From positions 841,513-905,512 of the forward strand of contig NZ_CP041335.1 in the NCBI RefSeq assembly GCF_008033135.1: 64,000 nt of DNA, given 5' to 3'. The notes under the pieces are model-generated. The model saw nothing but the letters and a program-made list of their open reading frames with translations, had not been told where the DNA came from and did no database searches. The translations under genes were made by a program, and so were the position numbers. The stretch's first letter is position 1. Every line of letters begins with the position of its first letter. This DNA comes from Chitinolyticbacter meiyuanensis. Its GTDB lineage: Bacteria > Pseudomonadota > Gammaproteobacteria > Burkholderiales > Chitinibacteraceae. Below, one piece after another: positions 1 to 7,487 of this stretch.

Positions 1-920
1 GGCAATTTAATATTTTTGGGGTCAGTATTCAAAGCGACTCCAATCGCAAGCCGAAGTCTTTGTGCCATCCATTTTTTTAGATCGCTGACATCCCAATTAA
101 GGTGAACGACACCGCTAACTTTATCTGAGTAATGCCAGCCGGGGCTAATGTTGAGCCATAGATCTTGTCGCATAAACAGGTGGACTTCAGCGTTTTCGTT
201 GTGGTGGGTAATCCTGTCTGCCGCCTCGATAGCATCTCGGATCAAGCGCATATTTGTAGCACCGCCTTCCTCTTGTAGATTATCGAAGTCATCAACATAC
301 AGTGCAAAGCTGGTAGCCTGTGCAACACGAGTAATTCTCTCGTCACTGTTCTTTTTCAGTCCGTCGCTCTCGGCAGCAACGGCCTTGGCCCAAGGCACAA
401 GAGTTTTCAGAACATCGACAATACGTTCGCCAAAATCGCGCTCTGTAATTCCATCTGTCTTTGCCCACGCACGAACCGCGATCTCGTCGTCGCTGGTTAG
501 GAGATGCCCACTCATTTCGCGAGCTAGTTTTCGACAAATCATGTCTGCATATATCTGCATCCAATCGGAAACCGCTCCATATCCTCGTGCAGTTGCTTGC
601 GCTAAGCGTTCTGCGTGTAGCGAGGCGAGTTCGTCTGCCGAAGCTTCTACTATTAGTGTTTTGGAGTCTGATTTACGACGTTCAATGCTTGTTAACCGAA
701 CTGCGGATTTGCCGGCACCTTTTCGAGCTACGGCGACTGTTACCGCTTTGGATGTCGCGTTTGTAAACCAATCTGGCTTTACGAGCAAATTGTCGAACCA
801 ACTATTGTGGACAGTGTCACGTTCCGCATCCGGGTAGCCGATAAAGGATGAATCACCTTTCCAATGGGAGCGAACCACTCGTACTTGTTCTGTTGTTAGT
901 GATTTAATTTCAGAGATCAT
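1..920 (-). CDS. P-loop ATPase, Sll1717-like (partial, 3' end outside window)
   Basis: This frame runs open from an ATG at 920 off the left edge, giving 306 residues without a stop. A strong ribosome site (GGGGGA) lies about five bases upstream of the ATG. Residues 65-73 (ARKGAGKSA) form a Walker A loop in which the first glycine is alanine, and 206-214 (ALYVDDFDN) form Walker B. Near 248-255 is HLFMRQDLW, the sensor-like segment common in Sll1717-type and STAND-like ATPases. I assign it to the Sll1717-type P-loop ATPases by these motifs only. Such ATPases are often seen in accessory and defence islands, but the molecular job is unknown. The codons are clearly more A+T-rich than in the rest of the window, which suggests recent acquisition. 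The C-terminal effector or sensing part lies outside the window. Confidence 0.65.
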   Translation of the reverse strand, partial: MISEIKSLTTEQVRVVRSHWKGDSSFIGYPDAERDTVHNSWFDNLLVKPDWFTNATSKAVTVAVARKGAGKSAVRLTSIERRKSDSKTLIVEASADELASLHAERLAQATARGYGAVSDWMQIYADMICRKLAREMSGHLLTSDDEIAVRAWAKTDGITERDFGERIVDVLKTLVPWAKAVAAESDGLKKNSDERITRVAQATSFALYVDDFDNLQEEGGATNMRLIRDAIEAADRITHHNENAEVHLFMRQDLWLNISPGWHYSDKVSGVVHLNWDVSDLKKWMAQRLRLAIGVALNTDPKNIKL

Positions 921-1004
921 TTTTCCCCCATAAATTGCACAGTGGTTTGAATTTTTTGCCTAGTTGTAAATAGACTGGCCTCTTTGTCCGTACATGTTTA
1001 AATA

Positions 1005-1009
1005 AGTAA
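1005..1009. repeat. 5-bp direct repeat flanking the insertion sequence (left copy)
   Basis: AGTAA here is repeated at 2227-2231, immediately outside the two ends of the IS3-family element. This fits a target-site duplication. The flanks are A+T-rich, so a chance match of five bases is possible. Confidence 0.5.
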
Positions 1010-1081
1010 GCACCGACGTCCCCCCAAGTTTGAGTAGCACGCAGCTTTAGAGTCCAATCCCTTCCATCAAGGAGACTGGAC

Positions 1082-1345
1082 GTGAAGAAACGCTTTTCCG
1101 AAGAACAAATCATCGGCTTCCTGCGCGAGGCCGAAGCGGGCTTGCCCATCAAGGAACTGTGCCGCCGGCACGGTTTCTCCGAAGCCAGTTACTATCTCTG
1201 GCGCAGCAAGTTCGGTGGCATGAGCGTCTCCGACGCCAAGCGGCTCAAGGAACTCGAGGCCGAGAATGCTCGGCTCAAGCGCATGCTGGCCAATTCGATG
1301 CTCGAAAACGAGGTCATCAAGGAAGCACTGCAAAAAAAGTGGTGA
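1082..1345 (+). CDS. IS3-family transposase OrfA
   Basis: This 87-residue protein has an N-terminal helix-turn-helix (about residues 5-50, with the [21 protein letters not shown] segment typical of IS3 OrfA) and a leucine-zipper-like coiled coil (about 55-85, [18 protein letters not shown]). OrfA binds the IS ends and can repress transposition. Its 3' end carries an A7 slippery run just before the TGA stop, so ribosomes can shift into orfB to make the OrfAB transposase. A GGAG sequence lies about eight bases before the GTG at 1082, which I take as the start. Confidence 0.9.
   Translation: MKKRFSEEQIIGFLREAEAGLPIKELCRRHGFSEASYYLWRSKFGGMSVSDAKRLKELEAENARLKRMLANSMLENEVIKEALQKKW
1333..1339 (+). 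other. Programmed -1 frameshift site (A AAA AAG)
   Basis: The heptamer A-AAA-AAG is in the right phase of orfA (zero-frame codons AAA AAG, followed by TGG TGA). Slippage by -1 enters the orfB frame and reads GTG GTG ACC onward. This is the standard IS3-type signal for making the OrfAB fusion. I did not fold the downstream RNA for a stimulatory structure. Confidence 0.8.
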
Positions 1346-2190
1346 CCGCACCAACGCGACGCGAGCTGGTGCGGTTCCTCGCCGGACGGGGTCTGAGTGA
1401 GCGCTGGGCGTTGCGCATCGCCCGAATGAGTCCGAGCGCCTTGCGCTACCGGCCCAAGCCGGATCGGAACGGCATGTTACGGCAGCGGATCGTCGAACTG
1501 GCGCAGCGCCATCGTCGCTACGGTGCAGGGATGATCTATCTGAAGCTGCGCCAGAGCGGCTGGGCAGTGAACCACAAGCGGGTAGAACGGCTATATGCAC
1601 TGGCCGGGCTGCAAGTGCGGCGACGCAAGCGCAAGAAGGTGCCGCCATCGGAGCGGCAGCCGCTGATCCGGCCGCAGGTCGCCAATGCGGTCTGGTCGAT
1701 GGACTTCGTGTTTGATCGCACGGCCGAAGGACGAGTGATCAAATGCCTGACCGTTGTCGACGATGCCACGCATGAAGCCATTGCGGTGATCCCGGAGCGA
1801 GCCATCAGTGGCGAAATTCTGACGCGGCAACTGGATCGATTAGCGGTCTCACGCGGCTTGCCGCAGGTGATTCGCACTGACAACGGCAAGGAGTTCTGCG
1901 GTCGAGCGATGCTGCACTGGGCGTACCGGCGCGGCATCACGCTGCGGCAGATTGAACCGGGCAAACCGAACCAGAACGCTTACATCGAATCATTCAATGG
2001 CCGGCTGCGGGACGAATGTCTGAACGAGCACTGGTTCACCAGCTTGGCGCATGCGCGGGTGGTGATCGAAGCCTGGCGACGGGAATACAACGAGGAGCGG
2101 CCGAAGAAGGCGTTGGGCGGGCTGACGCCATCGGCCTATGCCCGGCAGCTAGCGAGGAAGAAACCGGTAATATCGGGGGCCGGACTCTAA
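1339..2190 (+). CDS. IS3-family transposase OrfB (expressed as OrfAB by frameshift)
   Basis: The catalytic half carries an rve integrase core with the DDE residues in [18 protein letters not shown] and [13 protein letters not shown], the last two at the spacing expected for IS3. The N-terminal part has the HTH_21-like segment ([17 protein letters not shown]...NHKRVERLY). There is no good independent start, so the listed start is where the -1 frame is entered from orfA. The same frame is open from 1159 but that upstream part lies inside orfA and is not expected to be used. The TAA stop falls within the right inverted repeat. Confidence 0.88.
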   Translation: MVTAPTRRELVRFLAGRGLSERWALRIARMSPSALRYRPKPDRNGMLRQRIVELAQRHRRYGAGMIYLKLRQSGWAVNHKRVERLYALAGLQVRRRKRKKVPPSERQPLIRPQVANAVWSMDFVFDRTAEGRVIKCLTVVDDATHEAIAVIPERAISGEILTRQLDRLAVSRGLPQVIRTDNGKEFCGRAMLHWAYRRGITLRQIEPGKPNQNAYIESFNGRLRDECLNEHWFTSLAHARVVIEAWRREYNEERPKKALGGLTPSAYARQLARKKPVISGAGL

Positions 2191-2231
2191 AGCGAAATGC
2201 TATTCATGAGGGGGTGACGTCGGCACAGTAA

Positions 2232-2577
2232 AAGTAGCTTTGTGGTTTTGATACCGAGCGATTTTCTGCGGTGGTGTCCTTATATCCAAGCAGATCGTCT
2301 AGTCACATAGACCCTGCAGCAGGTTGACGCTTCTGCATACTTTCTCGTGCTTAAGTACGTTGGCATGAAAGTGTTTATAGCAACGTTTTTGAGCCGTTTT
2401 GAACCTGAGAGTAGCGTGCTCCACGCTGGTCTGGGCTCTCCCATCCGCCCGTAACCCGCGCCGTTATTAGCTCCAAGCCCTAACCACCCCGCCTCACCCC
2501 CGCCCCGGAAATCCATCCACAGGCGCGTCACACCGGACTGTTGGACATTGCTCCCGTCTCATTCGGAGCACACCAAC
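2232..2577. other. Non-coding or decayed sequence downstream of the IS
   Basis: No convincing gene is seen. The first 190 bases are A+T-rich like the ATPase gene, and composition then rises toward the chromosomal level near 2420. One 83-codon open frame on the minus strand has no recognisable motif and no ribosome site. The composition step suggests a boundary between imported DNA and older sequence. Confidence 0.4.
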
Positions 2578-2880
2578 ATGAACATTCCTTCCAACGAACT
2601 GGGCTTGCCCACCGATCTGGTGGCGGAGGTCGAGGCGGCTGCCGTGCTGGGCTGGCCGTTGCCGGTGCTGATCGAGCGCCGGGCATTGGGGATCGGGCCG
2701 CGCTGCTAGGTCCTGGGCGATAATGGATCATCGCCGGCGCGGCTACGGCCAGGCCGAATTGCAGGCGATGCGGCGCGGGGCGCACTCGCGGCTATCCAAT
2801 GATGTAGCGGAAGTGTTGTAGCTCGGTATTCATCTCGATCATCTCCATCAACTGGAGCAAAGACCGGCGTCGATCGGGCG
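2578..2880 (+). pseudogene. Remnant of a short unknown gene, broken by a frame change and a stop
   Basis: An ATG at 2578 opens 43 codons (MNIPSNELGLPTDLVAEV..., ending IGPRC and a TAG at 2707-2709). A second segment in another frame starts at 2723 (MDHRRRGYGQAELQAM...) and stops at a TAG at 2819-2821. The protein-like reading continues beyond that stop in the same frame (LGIHLDHLHQLEQRPASIGR). The pattern suggests one gene damaged by an indel and a nonsense change, or two tiny genes. I do not recognise a family. Confidence 0.3.
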
Positions 2881-2954
2881 TGTACATTGCGCATCCCCCA
2901 TCGCGCCAACAGGCATGGCGAGCTACTTATTTGTGCGAAACAAGGATCGACTCG

Positions 2955-3518
2955 ATGCTTCACGATCTGCGCAATCTGCGCATTCCCACCGCGCGCTTGC
3001 TGCTGCGCACTTTCTCTCAGAATGATCTGACTGCCCTCGTCTCGCTGGTCCGCCAGCCCGAAATCACCACAAACCTGCCCGACTGGGCCATGACGATCGA
3101 GCAGTGCGAACAGTGGCTGGCTTGGCAGGAAACCAACTTGGTGCGGTTGGACAGCGACAACCCGGCCGTACCCCTCGCGATCTGCCTGCCCGATGGTGAA
3201 CTGATCGGCTGGTTGGGGATTTGGCCCAAGCCCAGTGTTCACGTCGATTCGCCTGAGGTTATGTACGCGTTATCGCGCACGTATCGCGGCCGCGGTTACG
3301 TCAGTGAAGCTGTTCGCGCTGCAACGCAGTGGCTGTTTGGGCTGTCGCCTCTGCCGCAACTGATGGCCGTGGTGAAGCCGTCTAACCCGGATTCTCGTCG
3401 CGTCGTCCTGCGTAGTGGCTTCGCTGCCAGCGGCACGGTCCGGTGCGATGACGACGGCTGGTTCGATTACTTTGTCCTGCAGCGCCCCGAGGCAATGGAT
3501 GGTTGTCCGCCTGCCTGA
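2955..3518 (+). CDS. GNAT-family N-acetyltransferase (RimJ/RimL-like)
   Basis: This 187-residue protein fits the Acetyltransf_3 type: an N-terminal TARLLLRTFSQNDL segment (about 12-25), the acetyl-CoA-binding RGRGYV at 111-116, and a C-terminal NPDSRRVVLRSGF helix-turn (about 144-156). The family transfers acetyl groups to protein N-termini or small molecules; the substrate is unknown here. The start is the ATG at 2955 with AAGGA eight bases upstream; the frame is open farther upstream but without a better start. It lies between decayed accessory DNA and the tRNA gene, and may belong to either. Confidence 0.8.
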   Translation: MLHDLRNLRIPTARLLLRTFSQNDLTALVSLVRQPEITTNLPDWAMTIEQCEQWLAWQETNLVRLDSDNPAVPLAICLPDGELIGWLGIWPKPSVHVDSPEVMYALSRTYRGRGYVSEAVRAATQWLFGLSPLPQLMAVVKPSNPDSRRVVLRSGFAASGTVRCDDDGWFDYFVLQRPEAMDGCPPA

Positions 3519-3602
3519 ATGTTGGCAGTAGGGGCTGACTGCGCGAGCGGCTGAGTCAGTTGCACGAGCGATGCACCGGCAAGGGTGACGACGTGCCAAT
3601 GC

Positions 3603-3632
3603 AAAAAGCCCCGACCGAGGTCGGGGCTTTTT
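3603..3632 (-). terminator. Rho-independent terminator (likely bidirectional), 3' of tRNA-Met
   Basis: A near-perfect palindrome AAAAAGCCCCGACC / GGTCGGGGCTTTTT with a very short loop. It lies just past the 3' end of the minus-strand tRNA gene and 85 bp past the plus-strand GNAT gene, so it can stop transcription from both sides. Confidence 0.85.
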
Positions 3633-3638
3633 GGTATC

Positions 3639-3715
3639 TGGTGGCTATGACGGGACTCGAACCTGTGACCCCAGCATTATGAGTGCTGTGCTCTAACCGA
3701 CTGAGCTACATAGCC
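3639..3715 (-). tRNA. tRNA-Met (anticodon CAT), elongator type
   Basis: Read on the minus strand, the seven-base acceptor stem GGCTATG pairs with CATAGCC, followed by discriminator A and an encoded CCA. The anticodon stem CAGCA/TGCTG closes the loop CTCATAA with anticodon CAT, and the T-arm carries GGTTCGAGTCC. The body closely resembles known elongator tRNA-Met (metT-type) sequences rather than initiator tRNA (the acceptor stem is fully paired) or tRNA-Ile2. Its 3' half points to the accessory DNA at the left. Confidence 0.93.
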
Positions 3716-3758
3716 AAAGAGTCGGGCATTGTGCCGCCGGCCAGAATGGCTGTCAAGC

Positions 3759-4913
3759 CTACAGCCGCCAGGAATCGTCGGCGCGCGAGAAGCCGGGTAG
3801 CAGCGCGGGCAGGGCGAGATTGCGCGAGAAGGCGATCGCCTTGAATAGCTCGCCCATCTCCGCAGGGCTGGTGAGCTTGTTCAGTGCCGAGGCGGCGGCG
3901 AGGTATTGGGCCGGTTGCAGTTGTTCCAGCCGCGCGGCGGCGCTGGTATCGAGCAGGTATTGCGCCTGGCTGGTGTAGCCCTCCAGTTGCAGGCCGGCTG
4001 CATCGGCGGCGGCATAAACCGCGGAAAAATCGACGTGACAGGTCAGGTCGGTCAGGCCCGGATGCCAGAACGGATCGGTCAGGCTGTGGTGGCGGTAATG
4101 CGCCATCAGCGTGCCGGCGTTGCGCTGCGGGTGGTAGTACTCGTTGGCGGGAAAGCCGTAGTCGATGAACAGCGCCGCACCCCGGCTCAGGCTCTGTGCC
4201 ACGCTGTGGATGAAGCCGCGCATCTGCGGCTGGACCTCGGTGAGGTAGTCACGCGGTAGATCGAGCGCAGTCGCGAGCTCCAGTAACGGGCCAGGGGCCA
4301 GCAGCCGGTCTTCGTAGACCAATCCCTCGCGCCAGACCACGCCGCGCTCGAACAGCGCGCCCGCCGCATCACGGTAGACCAGGTTGCAGGGGATGGCATC
4401 GAGCACCTCGTTGCCGACGATGCAGCCGACGAAATCCTTGGGCAGCGCGGTCAGCCACTGCACGCGCTCGACCAGGTGTGGCACCAGTGCGGTCAGCGTG
4501 GCGCGCTGGCGGGCGGCAAGTTCGGCAGAGAGGTCGACGATGTAATAGCGGCGCGGCAGCCGTTCCCACCGTTCCAGTTCGGCAAGAATCTGCGCGGCGA
4601 GCTGGCCGGTGCCGGCACCGAACTCCAGCACATCAGCGTCGCCCAGCGCGAACAGCACCGGGGCGATGGTCTCGGCGACGCAGGCGCCGAACAGCGGGGA
4701 GAGCTCCGGCGCGGTGACGAAGTCGCCGGCTTCGCCGAACTTGGTGGCCCCGCCGCTGTAGTAGCCCAGGCCCGGGCTGTACAGCGCCAGCGCCATGTAG
4801 TCGGCGAACGACAGCCAGCCATGCGCGTCGATCTCGGCGCGGATATGGGCGATCAGGCGTTGCGACGCATCGAGGGCGTCGGCGTTGGGCGGGGGCAGCG
4901 GGGCTGGCTTCAC
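3759..4913 (-). CDS. SAM-dependent methyltransferase, MidA/NDUFAF7 (DUF185) family
   Basis: The 384-residue product has the DUF185 layout: N-terminal ISF-like segment with FADYMALALYSPGLGYY (about 36-52), the SAM-binding EFGAGTG at 97-103, and GNEVLDAIP (168-174), the signature of the family. In mitochondria the homologue methylates an arginine of a complex I subunit; the bacterial substrate is not established, so this is family knowledge only. The start is a GTG at 4913 preceded by AGGAAG at suitable spacing. It is divergent from the flavoprotein gene at 5028 and is followed by the tRNA-Met gene on the same strand side. Confidence 0.88.
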   Translation of the reverse strand: MKPAPLPPPNADALDASQRLIAHIRAEIDAHGWLSFADYMALALYSPGLGYYSGGATKFGEAGDFVTAPELSPLFGACVAETIAPVLFALGDADVLEFGAGTGQLAAQILAELERWERLPRRYYIVDLSAELAARQRATLTALVPHLVERVQWLTALPKDFVGCIVGNEVLDAIPCNLVYRDAAGALFERGVVWREGLVYEDRLLAPGPLLELATALDLPRDYLTEVQPQMRGFIHSVAQSLSRGAALFIDYGFPANEYYHPQRNAGTLMAHYRHHSLTDPFWHPGLTDLTCHVDFSAVYAAADAAGLQLEGYTSQAQYLLDTSAAARLEQLQPAQYLAAASALNKLTSPAEMGELFKAIAFSRNLALPALLPGFSRADDSWRL

Positions 4914-5027
4914 GCGGGGGCTTCCTGGGCGGCGATGGCCTGGATTCTACCGCGCACCGTGGCGGGGCGCGTCGTCGTGCCGGCTTTCCTTTGCTCGGCG
5001 CCATGGTCGATGCCATGATCGCAGGCA

Positions 5028-5915
5028 ATGTCTTTCCCAGCTGGTGCCATGCAACAAACAGTTCCGGTGGATCTTGATGTGTTGATCGTGGGCGGTGGCG
5101 TCGGCGGGCTGACGGCCCGGCGCTGGCTCAGCGGCCTGGGGCGTCGGGTGGGCGTGATCGAGCGCTCCGCCGTGCTCGGCGGCTGCCTGGCAGCGAGCGA
5201 CTATCCGCTCAAGTGGTTGCCGGGCTGGGGCGAGATTGCCGGCAGCAGCTACATCGCCAAGCTGGTGGCTGATTCCGGGGCCGGGCCGCTGTGGCTGCAG
5301 CAGGAACTGACCGCGGTCGGCTACGAGGGCGGCGTCTGGCAACTGCACGGGCGGGGTGATTTGCGCTGGCAGGCCAGGGCACTGGTGCTGGCCTGTGGCG
5401 CCGAGCCCTATTCGCCCTATCCCGCCCATCCACGCCTGATCGTCGGTGCGCAGCGCGAGCATCTGCTTGCTTTGCAAGGCCAGCGGGTGGCCATTCTCGG
5501 CGGTGGGGACAATGCGATCGAGCATGCCTTGCTGCTGCATGCTGCCGGCTGCTGCGTCACCCTGCATGCGCGTGGTGCGCTGCGTGGCAATCCGGCAATG
5601 CTGGCGCGGCTGCATGCTGCTGCGGTGCCATTGCTTACCGGCTTGGGGCCGATAGCGGTGCAGGCCGATGCGGACGGCGTGACAGTCTGCGGCGCCCGTT
5701 ACGACCATGCCGCAGTGTTCTTCGGCTATCGGCCGTCATCCTTGCTGCAGCAATGGCCACAGCTGGCGTGCGACGGGCTGCCGGATGCCACGCGGCAGGT
5801 GTACTGGGTGGGCGACATGCGTGCACCGCGCTTTCCCAATGTGCTGTCGACCCAGGGCGATGCGGCCGTGGTGGCCAAGGCGCTGGATGCGGCCCTGCCG
5901 CCCACAATCGATTGA
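5028..5915 (+). CDS. FAD/NAD(P)-binding oxidoreductase, thioredoxin-reductase-like fold
   Basis: The product (295 aa) carries two dinucleotide-binding motifs: VGGGVGGLTA near 22-30 for FAD and LGGGDNAIEH near 157-166 for NAD(P)H. ACGAEP (122-127) follows the first domain, and the C-terminal VGDMRAPRFPNVLSTQGDAAV is the FAD-contacting loop of the thioredoxin reductase class. The redox CxxC of true thioredoxin reductase is absent, so it is more like ferredoxin/flavodoxin-NADP reductase-like or CxxC-less homologues. Its partner is unknown. An ATG at 5049 is an alternative start; neither has a strong ribosome site. Confidence 0.8.
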   Translation: MSFPAGAMQQTVPVDLDVLIVGGGVGGLTARRWLSGLGRRVGVIERSAVLGGCLAASDYPLKWLPGWGEIAGSSYIAKLVADSGAGPLWLQQELTAVGYEGGVWQLHGRGDLRWQARALVLACGAEPYSPYPAHPRLIVGAQREHLLALQGQRVAILGGGDNAIEHALLLHAAGCCVTLHARGALRGNPAMLARLHAAAVPLLTGLGPIAVQADADGVTVCGARYDHAAVFFGYRPSSLLQQWPQLACDGLPDATRQVYWVGDMRAPRFPNVLSTQGDAAVVAKALDAALPPTID

Positions 5916-5996
5916 AAGTCATCAGCCAAAGCCGGCCAAGCGCTGCGCCCGACGCCATGTTACAAAGCGCGCTTTTCCCAGACGGACAACGCAACA

Positions 5997-6437
5997 ATGA
6001 CGTATCGCATCGACGTGCGCCACGGGGCCGATCATCAGCAATCGGCCAGTGATGACATCAACCGCGCGCTGAGGCAGTTCAACGAGTCGGTGCTCGGCCC
6101 GTATACGTTCACGCGGGTCAGTGCCGCTGCCTATAGCGACGATGGTCAGCTGCAAGGCGGTGCCACCGGGTATTACGGCCTGGATTGCCTGCAGGTCGAA
6201 GGATTGTGGGTCGATCCCGCGCTGCGTAGCCAAGGGCTGGGTGAGCGCCTGCTGACCGCGATCGAGGCGCAGGCTGCCTCGGCCGGCATACGCCTGGCCA
6301 AGCTGGAAACCGCGAGTTTCCAGGCGCGCGGCTTCTACGAGAAGCAGGGCTATGTGGTGTTTGGCGAGCTCGACGACTATCCGCCGGGGCATCGCTATTT
6401 CTTCATGCGCAAGGCTCTGCTACCGGCCGAGCGCTGA
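5997..6437 (+). CDS. GNAT-family N-acetyltransferase
   Basis: A single GNAT domain (146 aa) with the acetyl-CoA loop RSQGLG at 77-82, preceded by VEGLWVDP (strand beta-4) and followed by KLETASFQARGFYEKQGYVVFGEL, the usual C-terminal helix-strand. It resembles the small YjdJ/ElaA-like cytosolic acetyltransferases; substrate unknown. It is 81 bp downstream of the flavoprotein gene and 102 bp upstream of ttcA, all on the same strand, so shared transcription is possible. Confidence 0.8.
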   Translation: MTYRIDVRHGADHQQSASDDINRALRQFNESVLGPYTFTRVSAAAYSDDGQLQGGATGYYGLDCLQVEGLWVDPALRSQGLGERLLTAIEAQAASAGIRLAKLETASFQARGFYEKQGYVVFGELDDYPPGHRYFFMRKALLPAER

Positions 6438-6539
6438 AGCGAACGCGATTCATGGCGAAGCTGTGCTGATTGAGGGTAAAATCGCCGTCAATTCAAACAT
6501 CTACGACGGGGCGCTGCGCGCCCCGTCCGCATTCCCACC

Positions 6540-7487
6540 ATGATCCAGCATTCCAGCCCTGAAACCGCCGCCCTCGTCGACGCCGAGAAGAAGGCCCAGT
6601 ACAACCTCAACAAGCTGTCCAAGCGCCTGCGCCACCATGTCGGCGATGCGATCAACGACTTCAACATGATCGAAGAGGGCGATCGGGTGATGGTCTGCCT
6701 GTCCGGCGGCAAGGACAGCTACACCATGCTGGACATCCTGCTCGGGCTGCAGAAATCCGCGCCGATCGATTTCTCCATCGTCGCGGTCAACCTCGACCAG
6801 AAGCAGCCAGGCTTTCCCGAACACGTGCTGCCCGAGTACCTCGCCGCGCTGGGCCTGGAATACCGCATCATCGAGGAAGACACCTACAGCATCGTCAAGC
6901 GGGTGATCGAGGACGGCAAGACCACCTGTGGCCTGTGCTCACGGCTGCGCCGGGGCATCCTCTACCGCGTGGCGGATGAATTGGGCGCGACCAAGATCGC
7001 GCTGGGCCACCATCGCGACGACATCCTGGAAACGCTGTTCCTCAACATGTTCTACGGCGGCAAATTGAAGGGCATGCCACCCAAGCTGGTATCGGACGAC
7101 GGCCGCCATATCGTGATCCGCCCACTGGCCTATTGCCGTGAGAAGGACATTGAGCGCTACAGCGAAGCCAAGGGCTTTCCCATCATCCCGTGCAACCTGT
7201 GCGGCTCGCAGCCGAATCTGCAAAGACAGGTGGTCGGCGACATGCTGCGCGACTGGGACAAGCGCTTCCCCGGCCGGCTGGAAACCATGTTCACCGCAAT
7301 GTGCAATGTGGTGCCGTCGCACCTCGCCGATACCACGCGCTACGATTTTGCCAGCCTCAAGGCGGACGGCACGCCGCGCGCCGATGGCGACAAGGCCTTC
7401 GACAAGGAAAGCTTCGCCGAGCCCAATCGCATTTCCATCCTCGCCTCCAAGCCGCGCGATACGGGCGGTTGCGGGGGCGATGACTGA
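6540..7487 (+). CDS. ttcA: tRNA 2-thiocytidine(32) synthetase TtcA
   Basis: TtcA uses ATP and an iron-sulfur cluster to thiolate cytidine 32 of certain tRNAs. The 315-residue product has the PP-loop SGGKDS at 55-60 and the two cysteine pairs of TtcA, CGLC (130-133) and CNLC (218-221), within [12 protein letters not shown] and [13 protein letters not shown]. Length matches the family. Its stop overlaps the start of the next gene (TGATG), so the two are co-translated. Confidence 0.96.
   Translation: MIQHSSPETAALVDAEKKAQYNLNKLSKRLRHHVGDAINDFNMIEEGDRVMVCLSGGKDSYTMLDILLGLQKSAPIDFSIVAVNLDQKQPGFPEHVLPEYLAALGLEYRIIEEDTYSIVKRVIEDGKTTCGLCSRLRRGILYRVADELGATKIALGHHRDDILETLFLNMFYGGKLKGMPPKLVSDDGRHIVIRPLAYCREKDIERYSEAKGFPIIPCNLCGSQPNLQRQVVGDMLRDWDKRFPGRLETMFTAMCNVVPSHLADTTRYDFASLKADGTPRADGDKAFDKESFAEPNRISILASKPRDTGGCGGDD

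Larger units (their letters stand above)
1010..2226 (+). mobile_element. IS3-family insertion sequence (IS407/IS51-like group)
   Basis: The element has the classic IS3 plan: a short helix-turn-helix orfA and a longer DDE integrase orfB in the -1 frame. The ends are long imperfect inverted repeats. The outer parts share CCGACGTC (1013-1020 against the complement of 2216-2223), and the inner parts share an exact 11-mer, CTTTAGAGTCC (1045-1055, complement at 2182-2192). A 5-bp direct repeat AGTAA flanks it. Both frames are uninterrupted and all three DDE residues are present, so it may still be active. It sits about 90 bp upstream of the start of the divergent ATPase gene and could affect its promoter. 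Assignment to the IS407/IS51-like group rests on the transposase motifs. Confidence 0.85.

Noticed and set aside
148..837. A 229-codon open frame on the plus strand
   Set aside because: It is antisense to the P-loop ATPase, is Ser/Arg-rich without motifs and has no ribosome site.
3639..3715. tRNA-Ile2 (CAT, lysidine type) or initiator tRNA-Met
   Set aside because: The acceptor stem is fully paired and the body resembles elongator tRNA-Met; Ile2 and initiator hallmarks are missing.
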